The notes under the pieces: generated by a model | What the model was told of the DNA's origin: nothing | What the model saw: the letters and a program-made list of their open reading frames with translations, nothing else | Databases searched by the model: none | Translations under genes and position numbers: made by a program | Shown here: positions 32,530-44,591 of the stretch, piece by piece | Position numbering within the stretch: position 1 is the first letter of the stretch | Layout: each line of letters opens with the position of its first letter | NCBI RefSeq assembly: GCF_002127325.2 | Contig: NC_035448.2 | Coordinates: 125,710,561 to 125,774,560 of the forward strand | Direction of reading: 5' to 3' | From: Helianthus annuus | Lineage: Eukaryota; Streptophyta; Magnoliopsida; Asterales; Asteraceae | Length of the DNA: 64,000 nucleotides

Positions 32530-35500
32530 TGTGACACCTGTGTCACCACCACCATCAAACAAATACCAAGCCAATGAAATATTGTATTTCATACTTGGGA
32601 TCTGTATAAATATGTGTATCTTTTGCACGTATCAATTCTTGTTCGATTTCGGGCTTTAAATCGCTTTCTAGAGGGTTATACGCGATCTAATTCGTAAATA
32701 TAACCAGTTTAATGCAACAAACACTCCAGAATAGTGACATAGGCTTAACATACCTTAAATAACCCTTACATAACTTAAAAATAAGTTTTGGATGGTTTGG
32801 TATGCCGAAATCAAGTTTATTCGCTTACAGGGACTAAATTCGACAACTGCGAAAGTATGTCAATTTGAACTGTAATGAACATTCCGGAACATTCATAAGT
32901 TAAACACACGCTAAATATCCTTCACATAGCTTAGAAATAGGCTTTGAGGTGTTCGGTGTGCTAAAATAAACTTTATACTCATTCAGGGACTAAAAGCGTC
33001 AAAAAGTGCATAAGTTTGCATTTTCGCGCATATTTTACGTTCTGAATACTTCCGGACTTCCAAAAATTTATCTAAGCATTAAAATATTTTATTTTAGTGT
33101 TTGGCATAAGAAAAATCCATTCGTCGCGCAATTTGGATCTTTTTTCGCGTTTATGCGCATTCCGTCGTAATTAACCGAACAACGCAACTGTACGACCAAA
33201 CGAACCGACATCCAAGATATGTTTGAGCACATTTTAAGTTCCCTATACTTTAACTTCATTTTAGAGCTTTGAAATAGGGTTAACGGGGCTTAAACGTGTC
33301 AAAAATGCATCAAATACCAAGTTTTGGGGCTGCAGGGACCCAAACTGCCAATTTTGAAAGTTGCTGACCTGCAAGGTCCTTACGGTCCGTATGGACCTTT
33401 GCTTACGGTCCGTAAGCATGTCCCAGATCAGCAGAATTGGTTTCCAGCTTGTTCCAGCTGTTCCACACCTTTGCTAATGGTTTTTCATCAATCTATGGGC
33501 TATTTTTTATGGTTTTTAAGTGCCCATGGTATCCAAATACCATGTGCCCACTTGGACGGCTTAGATCGAAGCTCAATCTTCGAGAAACGATCTTAACGGC
33601 TCTTGAATTCCTATAAATACCCACCCTCATTCATTCCTCCAACTCACACTTGATCTGATTTTGGCTCTCTAAGTTGAAGTTTATGCTTCATACCTGAGAG
33701 TAAATCGGATCAAGAGCTTGCGGGGACCTTCTGTAAGTATTCTTTCGCGTTTTTCATTCGTTTTAGCATTAAAGTCAAACTGCGTTTGACTTTCTGCATT
33801 GACCAGTTTATGGTCAATGCGAAGTTCGTTTTAACTTCATAACGTGAGCGTAATCACGATGGTTATAGTCCCTAGTGACTATACCTACTGATTACCACGT
33901 TATCTAGGCTCAGTGACGAGTCGTAGTTTCAGCCAAAATGCGTTTTCTCACGTATTTTGTAATCAAACTACTCCAGGGTATTAAAACCGTTTGTTTTAAT
34001 ACCAAACCTGTTTTCTAACTTTACTAAACATGTTCTAGCATGTTTAGCTTGTCGCTTTTAGATTTGTGCTTGTTTAGGGTCGTAAAGGTAAGCGATCTAA
34101 TCAATCGCTTATGCTTACGAACCCGACCCATTTGGTCGATCTTTAGGATCCGACCAAACATTTTAGGTGACCATAGTTGTATAGGGAATAACCTTCCGAG
34201 GTTATACCTTATGGTCACGACGTTTAAGTAGTTGTATGATAAGTAGTTCTTATGCCTTAGGTAAATTACCAAAATACCCTTTTCACGCCAAAATTCATTT
34301 TAAGCCTATGTAACATAATTTTTGACATCTAAACTGATTTAGCAACTATATTAAGCATGTTAAGGCATATCTTGCTTGTCATAGGACTAGTTAGGCATTC
34401 CGAACGCGTTTTACGCGAACGACGCGTTAAAGTAGCGTAAGCTACCTAAACGGGTCGTAATGGGTCGTAAGCACTTAGGATAGGTTTCGTTTTAGTATGT
34501 AGGCTTTGTTAAACCATACTACATAAGTTCCCACACTTATTTGGTTTACGAACCCTCGTACTATCCGATCTTCCGAGTTAGGTCCGGTTATTAATGTAGT
34601 TACCTATATTAGGTGCCGTTTGATTCCGTGATCTTCTAGCATTGCTTGGTGGTTATCCTAGGACTTCTAAGCAATCTCAAGTGAGTACATAGCCCCCTCT
34701 TTTACTGTTTTTCAAACATTTTGGGGTGAAACACATGTGCCTACTTGTTACTTTCATGATTTCATGCTTTTATATCATATACTTGCTATGTTCATTAGTA
34801 CACTATTAGTACATGATTTCATTGTGTTTTTGCTATGTATGTTTACTTAGCATACTTAGTACATCGTTTTACATGACATTTCATGCTATGTATGTTCATC
34901 ATACTTAGTACATTTTACATCACATGCTATGTATGCCCATTGTGTGCATATTTAGTACATCGTTTTACAAGACATTTTATGCTTTGTATCATGCTATGTA
35001 TGACCATCCGTCGCATACTTAGTACATTGTTTGTGCATTCTTACCTATGGTTTGGTGATTACATGTTTCACTTGCCATACATGACATTTTGTTTACACAT
35101 TACTTGATTGACATTCGACAACGGTTTAGACATGGGAAATTTACATTGGTGGTTTATGTGGGTAAGTGATTTGGGTAACGAGACGTGTGTAATGTGATAC
35201 AAGCATGGTGGATACGCCGCTGGTACTTCCTATATATAAGTGCTTGTATTATATTACATGGCGTAGCGTTATTTAAATCATTCATTTGGATTTATACATT
35301 TTTACATAAATAACATATTTTTCACAAGACATAGTTTTACAAAACAGTTTGTTTTATACAAGCTCATTTTTACTTGGTTATTCAGTTAACCTTACATCAT
35401 TCTTTTTAACTATACCTATCTATCATCGATTTTCAAACGTTTTATAAAAGCAAACACTTAAACTGGATTCATGACAAGTTTTTGTTAAACATTTTCTTAA

Positions 35501-35834
35501 ACCTAGGTCATGAATCCTATTTTTCATAAAACCTATGTACTCGCCGGCATTTTTATGCTGATGTATTTTCACATGTGTTTCAGGTAAAATAGTTGATGAT
35601 ATTTGATGATAATATTGGTGTATGCTCACATAGGATTGGACGAGGCCTTAGTGACATTAAAAGATGCAAGACTAATTAATTTTTGTTATGTTTCTTTATT
35701 GTTAAGACATTGTAACTCATTTAATTCAATAAAACGAAATTTGTTTAATCCATGGTTGTGAAACAATGATTCTGTTACAACACTCCCCGACGTTTCCGCC
35801 ACGTTTTGTTGTTTTACATGGTCGGGGTGTGACA
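32530..35834 (+). mobile_element. 3.3-kb solo LTR, plus orientation
   Basis: 3305 bp, TGTGACACC...GGGGTGTGACA, flanked by ATAGC (32525-32529) and ATAGT (35835-35839), a TSD with one mismatch. TATA box TATAAATACC at 33612-33621. The last part resembles the end of J's LTR (CCGATGTTTCCGCCAT / CCGACGTTTCCGCCAC), so it is a distant relative of J. It carries a copy of the covarying stem-loop at 35176-35271. There is no coding capacity. Confidence 0.8.
35176..35271 (+). ncRNA. Candidate structured element, copy 0 (17-bp stem)
   Basis: A 35-nt core at 35206-35240 (starts TGGTGGATACGCCG, ends TATATATAAG) is flanked by arms 35189-35205 and 35241-35257 that pair over all 17 positions, with two G-U wobbles. 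An outer TAACG/CGTTA pair lies at 35176-35180 and 35267-35271. The core is identical to three of the four copies in element J's leader, whose arms differ in sequence but still pair. Confidence 0.55.
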
Positions 35835-38611
35835 ATAGTTTAGTGGTATGGATTGGAAATGAGATAACTGATAGTAAATGTCTCATTTATACAAGTCAAA
35901 TTTCGTATAAACAAAAAGAAAATGAATAATAGTATGTATGCTCACATAAGCTAACAATATTACGAATGTAATAATATGTAAGGATGGAAATCTTGTTGGG
36001 TGATTCAAGTATGGATGGCGAATGGGGTAAGAGGAAGCAATGAGGCAAGCATGAACATGAACACTAAAGGTAAGTGGTTTCGCAATCACTTCGAATTTAT
36101 CTACATGAAGGCTTATACGTGTTGAATATTCGAAAACAAAGTGAAAGGTATAAATAAATGAGAAAGGTTATGGTACGTTTTGTTGAAATTATTGGCATAA
36201 TGTTAAACCGATAAGACCTCTTTATAAGGGTAAATCGGTCATAAATTTTAGTTGAGAATTCTAAGGCGGAAATGAGAACTTGGTAATGTTATGAAAAGTA
36301 TGGAAAGAATATTAGTTGAGATGTTAGCTAAAGACATTATGTGATATGTTCGAATTGAAAGTCAGTACAATGCGTACAACAATACTTATATACAATAAGT
36401 ACTAAGTGTGATTAACTTTAAAAAGGTTGAATCGTAGAAGTCAGTAAATAATAATTATTTACAAATTTTTGGAAACATTACGTAAGAAATGCAACGTGTA
36501 ATGTAGGATACTCATTAGTAAGAGACATGTTAGAGAACGCAGGTGAATTAACACCAAATACGGTGAACGAACAAATGGAAATGGTATGTCAAGGGATGGT
36601 CATGTGTTGACCGAAGCTCGAGAAAAACACGAGGATCATCTCACTTATGTCCAGTTAAGCTAGTAAAAAGGGGACTAACGATTCTTAAAGGATCGGCTCA
36701 ATATAAGAAAGAAAGACACAAATGAAAAGTTTAAGCTTACGATTGAATGTAAAACAAACTTAAGACAAAAGGGTGGGAACACCATTAAAAATAGGAGGTA
36801 GAGTGTCGTGTTGAGACGCGCTACATGAATAAGGACATGGAATCAAGTGCTAGGACCCAACACTTGGTGTTGAATGAAGAAGATTAATACGAGAACATAT
36901 CATAACAAATGACATGGTATACGATACGACAGAATAACGAAAGGTACAGATGAAAATGTTTGAATCTGAGAAATGGATTCAACCATGTAAGGAATGAAAG
37001 GTTGGATCCTTAAGCTAGCACGGATCAAGCCAGTAAGAATGAAAGGTAATAAATTAAAAGTTCGAATCCGTAAGTGAAGACGGATTAAACAAATAAGAAT
37101 AAAAACTAGAAAACGAAACTCAAATGAGTCATACGGGTCAAATGGCGATCGCCATTTGAACCTGGTGTTTAATGTTCGATTTGTCAAGTTTGGTACTTGT
37201 AGGTGAGAATAATGTATGGGAATACATTGTCGCAGTTTGGAAAGTATTAACCGTCGCAAAGTATAAATAACTAGTCAAGGGATTTGACCTGCGCCAGGTA
37301 TGTATAAAAGATTATAATTTTTAATAGGAGCTTAGGGCTCAACTAGAGAATGATGTGTCAAAAAAGGATAACTGATTCACATAAGCAAGAAGGTAATTAC
37401 AATCAGACTTCCGAAAAGTCAAACGAAGTGAATGAAGTCCTTGCAAGTATGCAAGTATAAAGTACGAACGTGTACCTCGATACGACCACATTAAGTAAGG
37501 GGTGTTAGTCTGACCTTGAAAGGTCAAACTGCGAAAGTTGGCGAAATGACCAATAAAATGAAGGGATAGTATGTAAGAATGGAATGCATGATATGTTTTA
37601 GCATGTACGTAAGAAAATTGTGAAAGAGACAATAAGCGAACAAATACCATGTAGGACGCAATTATGAAAGGTTATGTGCTAACTATTTATTTACAGATAA
37701 ATAAGATGGAATTCTTAGTGAGATGATAGTAATAAAGCTAGTGGTAGGATGCTCACGAGTGGAAGCATATTTCATGAATGAATGAGACCCGTTCTAGTAC
37801 GGAGGGTACACACAAGGAAGCAGATCGATCCGGCACGCGGATAACTAATTTATGCAATAAGTCGAGGTTATTATAATAAGTAGTTCACGCAAAGAGCTAA
37901 TAATAAAGTGTTGCGAAGGATTAAATTTGAGGCTAAACTCAAAGTGTAATTAGTTTAAGTAACAGTAGTAACCGTAGAACGATGCTTTATGCTCATAGCA
38001 AGCATGTAAAAGTAATTAGGAAGAGGGTAGCTTTGTTTTAATACTACTAAGTCATTAAATGTTTATAGTATTCTTATAATGATATGCTAAGCCCTCATAT
38101 GAATAAGAAAGTAATTAGAAGAACGTTAGTAATGGGATGATAGGGTTTTCTCTTGGTTACACTAATGAATTATATTGTGTATGACACGTGAATGGAATGA
38201 AATAGATTGAATTATTTTTGTTAGCAAATGTATGAATATGTTATGCTGAGTTAGAAAGATAGAAACAAGCCATAAACATAGGCTTGTACGACCAACAGTA
38301 TACATTTGAAATAAATTTTAATGAACGAACCGCTAGTGATGATGTATGCTAGAAACTAGCAATATAAGGTGAAAACGACACTAATAAGAACTCTGGATCA
38401 GATTCTGACTTATATGCAATTATGAAAGTAATCTACTTAATTCAAGAACGGAGGGACAATGCGTATAAATATGTTTGCGCATAGATGAAACTTTTGCCAA
38501 GATCCCGAATGCATCTAGGTTGTAGTAAGCATCGTGAATGAATGGGTGAAAAATTAATAGTGGAATTGATCTAGTTGGAATGAGAAAGGTTTCGGGGACG
38601 AAACCTCTTTT

Positions 38612-38625
38612 AAGGGGGGTAGACT
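38612..38625 (+). other. Polypurine tract of element E
   Basis: AAGGGGGGTAGACT directly before the LTR start TGTAACACCCC. Confidence 0.65.
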
Positions 38626-38920
38626 TGTAACACCCCAAAATTTCAAGATAAATTGTTTAAAATTAAGGAAAATTTAAAAAGGAATGAATAAAATGCAAAA
38701 TGACAATAAAGGAATTAGAGGGGCTGAATTGTAATAAAACAAAGTTGGAAATCATGGAAAAATGCTTAGATTAAATACCTTTCAATTTAGGAGGGGTTAA
38801 TATGATAAATTATGATTAAAAAGGGGTTGATGGGGTTTTAACCCAAAAACACACCCTCTGGTGCGTGCCTGGGATCGATCGAATAAGGGGAGCAAGGTGA
38901 AAACCCTTGTTCTTGCTAAC

Positions 38921-39371
38921 TGCTGGTGCACTAAATGTCTGCTGACTACGTCTTATCAAGTCTTATGTCTAGATAGGTTAAACGGGTGCATAAACGAGAT
39001 TAAATTAGAGTTTGTATAGGTTTTAAGTATCCTGGCCGCTTGAAATAGTCCTGGCCGTTTGAAAGGATGCTTGGCCGTTTGAACTCTGGTCGTTTGAAGC
39101 ATGTCCGTTTGAACATGTTGTGTTTCGTTCAAACGGACAGCCTGGGTCTATAAATACCTAGTTTAGTTCAAACGGTCAAAGTAGATGTTTGTGTGTGTGA
39201 GCCAAGGTGCTGCCGGATTTCTGTAAAAATCTCTGTAAAAGCTCACAATCAGTAATAGAAAGAAGAATTGAAAGGAACAAGCTGTTTTGACATAGTTTAC
39301 TCTGTTTCCGCCTTTGTAAACTGAGATGAACTACTTCTACTGACGTTTAAGGTCATCGGAACGGTCCAACA
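38921..39371 (+). repeat. Element H 5' LTR
   Basis: 451 bp, TGCTGGTGCAC...GGTCCAACA; the third base has mutated (the 3' LTR keeps TGTTGG). TATAAATA at 39149-39156. It carries several CGTTTGAA words and the inverted form TTCAAACG. Confidence 0.9.
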
Positions 39372-39373
39372 AG

Positions 39374-39386
39374 TGGTATCAGAGCT
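39374..39386 (+). other. Primer binding site of element H
   Basis: TGGTATCAGAGCT, two bases after the 5' LTR, complementary to the 3' end of initiator Met tRNA except at the last position. Confidence 0.85.
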
Positions 39387-40029
39387 CAGGACGAGGAGTT
39401 CATACCGAATACAGCTTGAAATCGCCGGATTATCTCACTTCTACCTTTCTTTTCTGATTTTGAATAGTTGTCACGGTTAAAATGGCTTGAAACGTTCACA
39501 TATCAAACGAAATTGACTTTTAACTAATTCTTGACAATTTGGAACCGAAATTCGACCTAAAACTAATCGAAATAGTTGTGTCCGTTTGAAAGTGTACGTG
39601 AAAAAATGACGTCATCTGTTTGAAAGATGTCCTATTGTTTGAACATTCGTTTGAAACTGACGTTCCGTTTGAAACTAATGGACTCCGTTTGAACTTATCG
39701 TTTGAAAGAGGTGTATTTCAAACGATCAGGACAGCTTCCGTTTGAAATTGTCGTTTGAATTAGGACCATATCGTTTGAAGCGTGACCGTTTGAGTCCATT
39801 CCGTTTGAAATTGTATCGTTTAAAAACCAGTTCGTTTGAAAGTGATCGTTTGAATATCTTTCGTTTGAAATTATCATTCCGTTTAAAAAGTATAAACTGA
39901 TCATTTGTTTGTGTGTTTGCAGGAGATTCGAAGTGTTTTTAGAAGGTGCAAATATCAAGACGTTAAAATTTGTGAATTTTGAACGAAAATTTTTGAATCA
40001 AGTCACTTAACAAAGAAAGTGAGATCAAA
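39387..40029 (+). repeat. Element H leader with CGTTTGAA repeats
   Basis: Non-coding leader between PBS and gag. From 39575 to 39890 the word CGTTTGAA or a one-base variant occurs roughly every 15-25 bases, at least fifteen times, mostly in one orientation with an occasional TTCAAACG. Spacing is irregular, so it is not a simple tandem repeat. Confidence 0.8.
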
Positions 40030-42265
40030 ATGTTTGATGAGAAGGAAAATGCTAATCTTGAAAGTTTAAATAACTGGACTATAGAATCGTGGAATGAGAT
40101 GAGATATGATAAGGATGTTTATGTAAAAAGATTCGAAAATTTCTTGTGTATGAAGAATGAATCAATGGAGAGTTTGAAAGAAAGGTTTTGGGAATTAATC
40201 ATCAAGTTAGAAAAACATAAGGTATATTACTCAAATGATGAAAGAAAGCTAAAATTTGTTGATGCGTTACCTTTGGAATGGAATAAATTTGTAAATAATG
40301 AACTGAAACGGGATTCTTGGTTATTACGTACTGATTTAAAAAGTATGTTCAACACAGTTACAAATCAGAGTGGTTATGATTATCGAAGAAAAAGGGAATT
40401 ATTGGATGAAATAAAAGAAGAATAAAAAAAGATAGATTTGAATGTAATCATTGAAATGAGAAAACGAATTGATGTATGTCTTGCAGCAAAAAAAGAATAT
40501 GAGATACGATATTAAGAGGGGTTGTTATATTGATAAAAATTTGAATCCTCTTGATTTTGTTAAAATTTTTTGTGCAGGAACATACATGATGGAAACAAAG
40601 AAAGAAGCTGAAGGTGGTAAAATGAATGAAAATTGCTTGAAATGCGAAAAATCAGAAGCAGACAGTGTGAAACTCTTGAAGGATGTGGAGAGTTTGACAT
40701 TGGAAAACAAAACTCTGAAGATCGAGAAGAAGGCTGATGAAGATCAGATTTTGAGTTTGCGTCTGAACTGCGAAAAATTGAGATCTGATAATGACAATTT
40801 TTTAAAGATTGTTGAGAGTTTAACATCAGAAAACAAAATTTTGAAAGAAAAAGATTTTGAAAGCAAAAGAAAATCTTCAGAAGATGAAGATTTCTGGATA
40901 AAATTGGAAAACAAAAATCTGAAAGGGAATGAAACAAGATTTCAAGAACAGTTAAAGAGTTTGGAAAATGAAAAATCTGTTCTTGAAAATCTTAAAATTG
41001 AAAATGAAAATTCTATCAAGTCTCAACTTGAAAGAATATCTCAGCTTGAAAACGAAGCTGAGAATTCAAGAATCAAGATTGATGAACTTGAAAAGAAATT
41101 GAGAGGTTTTGTGATTACATCAGATAGTTTGAATTTTCCATGTCCAAAACCGATCAATTCTGTTCCAATAAGTGACAATGTCACAAATTTTGACAAAGTC
41201 AAAATTGAAGATTGTGATGAAATATCTGATGATGAAAAAGAAAAAGAAAAGAAAAGAAAAATATTTATAGATTTAAAAGAAAAATTTAAAAATACTGTTT
41301 TGCAATCTACTGAGAAAGGTGAATGCTCAACGCAAAAACCTGTAAAGAAGAATGTGGAACAGAAACAAAAAGATAAAAATTTGAAAACTCCTAAAAAAGA
41401 AAATAAAAGCTCATCAGATAAGTCATCCAATCATTTTCAAAAACCACAAAAATTTAAAAATGAAAACTCAAAAATAGTTGGTAATCAGTGGTGCAGGTTT
41501 GACCACAGCGCTCAAATGCCAAATCAAGGATACAATAAGAGAAATGACTACCACAAGGCAACTCAATGCTATGATCTAAGTGTGTGGTATGAAAATGGTG
41601 TACGGTATGAAAGAGAGGAGAGGTATGATAACAGAGTGTGTTAACATTGTGGAGTTAGAGGTCACATTGCTGTTAACTGCCAAAGATGGAAGTATGAGAC
41701 GAGAAGGTGCTTTAACTGCAACATCAGAGGACATATTGCCAGAGATTGCCCAAGGAGATCGATGGGAAGATCGAGGGCTGAATCTCAAAGAATGGCAAAG
41801 AAACCAGTCAACGTCAAGCCCAAGGAACAGAAGGTTCAGGAACCTAAAGTTCAGGAAACGAAAGTAAAACTTTCTCAGGGACAAAAAGACAGACTGCGAA
41901 AAAAGAGGAAGAAGGCCAGAGAATATTTGGAAAGGATTTTGTCCTCGGATACAACAAGAAAATCAGAGAAGAGTTCTGATAAATCATCTTGCTCTCCAAA
42001 GAATGACAAATCAAGCAAAACGAATTCATCAGATGCAAATCTGAGGACAGAATGGAGTGTGAAGAAAGGAAAAGTTCCTGCTGATGAATTTGTTTTTTCT
42101 GAAACAAAAGAGCCAGTTGTTGGCGATGAATCTGACTTATCAAAGTCAGACAAGCCACATTTAGGCAATGATTCTGGTTCGTCAAAACCAGAAGAGCCAA
42201 GTTTTGAGGTAAAAGTGTCAAAAACACCCAAGGCTGGTCAGGCTTGGGTGGATCTTTTCAAATGA
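40030..42265 (+). pseudogene. gag: Element H gag, copia/SIRE-like, with coiled coil and two zinc knuckles
   Basis: The first frame, 40030-40425, has the copia gag core (WNEMRYDKDVYVKRFENFL, KFVDALPLEWNKF). It ends at TAA 40423-40425, and the protein continues in another frame from about 40469, so one frameshift has occurred. The second part is a long Lys/Glu-rich coiled coil (about residues 50-215 of that frame), then a Lys/Ser-rich linker and two CCHC knuckles: the first is interrupted by TAA 41642-41644 inside its CX2C, the second is CFNCNIRGHIARDC. A charged Ser/Lys/Glu tail ends at 42265. Length and coiled coil resemble SIRE/Maximus gag. No protease motif follows. Confidence 0.8.
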
Positions 42266-44129
42266 AAAATCCTGACTTGCCGGAGTTCCCAGGTTGGTAA
42301 GCGTGGAACATGAATCGGCATATTTCTTGAGAAATTTCACTATGGTGATTTTTCGACTTACATGTGGTAAATCAGGGACATTAAGTTGTACTTGATTTTC
42401 TACAAGTGATTAAAGGAAAACAATGTGATGAAAGAACCCCGAATTTGTGAAATGACACACAAAACTAATTTTCCGGAAAAACCATTTTGATTAAAACAAA
42501 CTTAAGTGTTTTGAAATCTAAATGGGAAAATAGTTTGTTGTCAGGGGGAGTTCTGATTGTTTATGCCAAATGAATGGCGAATTGAAGTGATTCGATATCA
42601 GTTTGTCACTTTATTTGTACAGTTTGTTTTCAAATTTTCCTTGAAAATCAAAATTGAAACATATTTTAATTTTAGGGGGAGAAAAATTTTAAAAAAATTA
42701 GAAAATTTGAAAATTCCAAAAACATTGAAAAAAAAATCAAAAATGAGTTTTGTAGAGAAAAGAGGAAATGATAGAAAATCAGTGGACTATCACAGCATGC
42801 TAAGGAAATGAAATGTCAAATGTGATAAACGGTCTCACAGATGATGTGACGATAGGTTTTCGTACATTTAGTAGATTTATTCGGGATATAAACCTAAAAT
42901 TTCAAACTGGTGAAATTCGTGGGGTACACTACTTGGATATATAGGTAACCCCTGAAATCTCGTTTGAAAGGTTTCTTATTCTGATATACTAGGTTTTTCT
43001 ACTATTTGATGTCTGGGGTATTATTCCGGGACTTCTGCTGAACGGAAGTTCTGACCTAGCCCTTGGATAATGCTTTGCCTGAAATGCTTGAAACATAGCA
43101 TTATAGCCCTTAGATTGATTAGACAATAAAATTGATAATCATCTGTTGTAGCTAAAAGATCCTCTAAAGGGGACATACCAAAGTCGAAACTGATATCTCT
43201 CTGCGCATACGGAAGTATCGACCTGAGATCCCTCAGTTCTCGCATGTCCTAATTTATGCACAGACATCATTTTAGTACAATCACCTGTAAGACTGAATAT
43301 TGAGATTCTGGATATGGGAGTATATTCAAGAGGTGGGACACATGAATTGAGCTAAGTTCCTAAAACATCTAAATCGTATCCTGAATAGATTGAAAATTGT
43401 GTGAAAATTTAAGAGGACAACTATATCGTCAATCTACGTGAATCGTTTAGAACTTAAAATGATTAAAGCCTAACGGTGTTAGTGATTTGTCTCATGAACT
43501 GATATGATCCTCTTACACAAACTCACAAAAATATTATTTGTATATATTTGTTTACTGTATTTCTTTTAAAAACAAAAATCCAAAAAGATTTTCGGAGTGT
43601 TTTAGCATTAAATTTTGAAAAGTCAAAAAGATTTTCGACAGCTGATATTGAAGAACTGATATTCAAAATTCGAGTGCTAAACATGATGAACAGGTTTGGG
43701 AGAATATGTTGAAAACTTTAAATGACATATATAAATGGTTTGAAAGATTGTATATTTGGTTAATCAAGGTCATTCATTTGAACTTGATGTAACTAATATA
43801 TGTGTTAATGATATCTACCAGGAAGTTCAGTGTTATAAATTTGTGAAATTTATGTTGAGGTAGAGAATGTGTAGGTTAAATAGGTTTGGAGACTTCATTA
43901 TTCCCACGGAAGCTAATTTGTCAAAGCTTGAACCAGAAACCTTAGATCCCAGCATACTGAGAGGGGGAAGCTGTGAAAGGAGGAGTCTGGATCAACATCC
44001 AAAGGGAAGACTGAAGATGGAGCTCGGAAAAGATTTTGAACCTGTGAAGATTGTGTTGTTACAATGAGGAGACAAAGTTGTGAAAAGACAAAGACTAAAG
44101 ACTTGATGCCGAAGACTTCGTCAACATCC
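42266..44129 (+). other. Non-coding 3' region of element H
   Basis: About 1.9 kb with no pol domain in any frame; several GGGGGAG purine runs (near 42545, 42673 and 43968). An RNA-packaging or tail function is possible but not shown. Confidence 0.7.
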
Positions 44130-44140
44130 AAGGGGGAGTC
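44130..44140 (+). other. Polypurine tract of element H
   Basis: AAGGGGGAGTC directly before the 3' LTR. Confidence 0.75.
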
Positions 44141-44591
44141 TGTTGGTGCACTAAATGTCTGCTGACTACGTCTTATCAAGTCTTATGTCCAGATAGGTTA
44201 AACGGGTGCATAAACGAGATTAAATTAGAGTTTGTATAGGTTTTAAGTATCTTGGCCGTTTGAAATAGTCCTGGCCGTTTGAAAGGATGCTTGGCCGTTT
44301 GAACTCTGGTCGTTTGAAGCATGTCCGTTTGAACATGTTGTGTTTCGTTCAAACGGACAGCCTGGGTCTATAAATAGCTAGTTTAGTTCAAACGGTCAAA
44401 GTAGATGTTTGTGTGTGTGAGCCAAGGTGCTGCCGGATTTCTGTAAAAATCTCTGTAAAAGCTCACAATCAGTAATAGAAAGAAGAATTGAAAGGAACAA
44501 GCTGTTTTGACTTAGTTTACTCTGTTTTCTCCTTTGTAAACTGAGATGAACTACTTCTACTGACGTTTAAGGTCATCGGAACGGTCCAACA
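44141..44591 (+). repeat. Element H 3' LTR
   Basis: 451 bp, TGTTGGTGCAC...GGTCCAACA, followed by TSD CTAAC. About eight base differences from the 5' LTR and no indel. Confidence 0.9.

Larger units (their letters stand above)
31422..38625 (+). mobile_element. Decayed 3' internal region of element E, interrupted by a solo LTR
   Basis: Two pieces, 31422-32529 and 35835-38625, AT-rich and full of stops. No domain can be claimed; one short patch near 36620 (KHEDHL-like) hints at a former RT. The end reads TCGGGGACGAAACCTCTTTTAAGGGGGGTAGACT directly before an LTR, the same layout as the end of D and F (downstream of pol, then polypurine tract), so this is the tail of a gypsy element whose 3' LTR is at 38626. 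Confidence 0.55.
38921..44591 (+). mobile_element. Element H: gag-only Ty1/copia-type retrotransposon
   Basis: 5671 bp, TSD CTAAC (38916-38920 and 44592-44596), two 451-bp LTRs (38921-39371, 44141-44591), initiator-Met-type PBS, a gag frame (40030-42265) and a polypurine tract. Between the gag end and the 3' LTR there is no protease, integrase or RT, so it is non-autonomous and needs pol from a relative. I count about eight differences between the LTRs, so insertion was recent. It is absent from copy 1 of the surrounding duplication. Confidence 0.9.
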
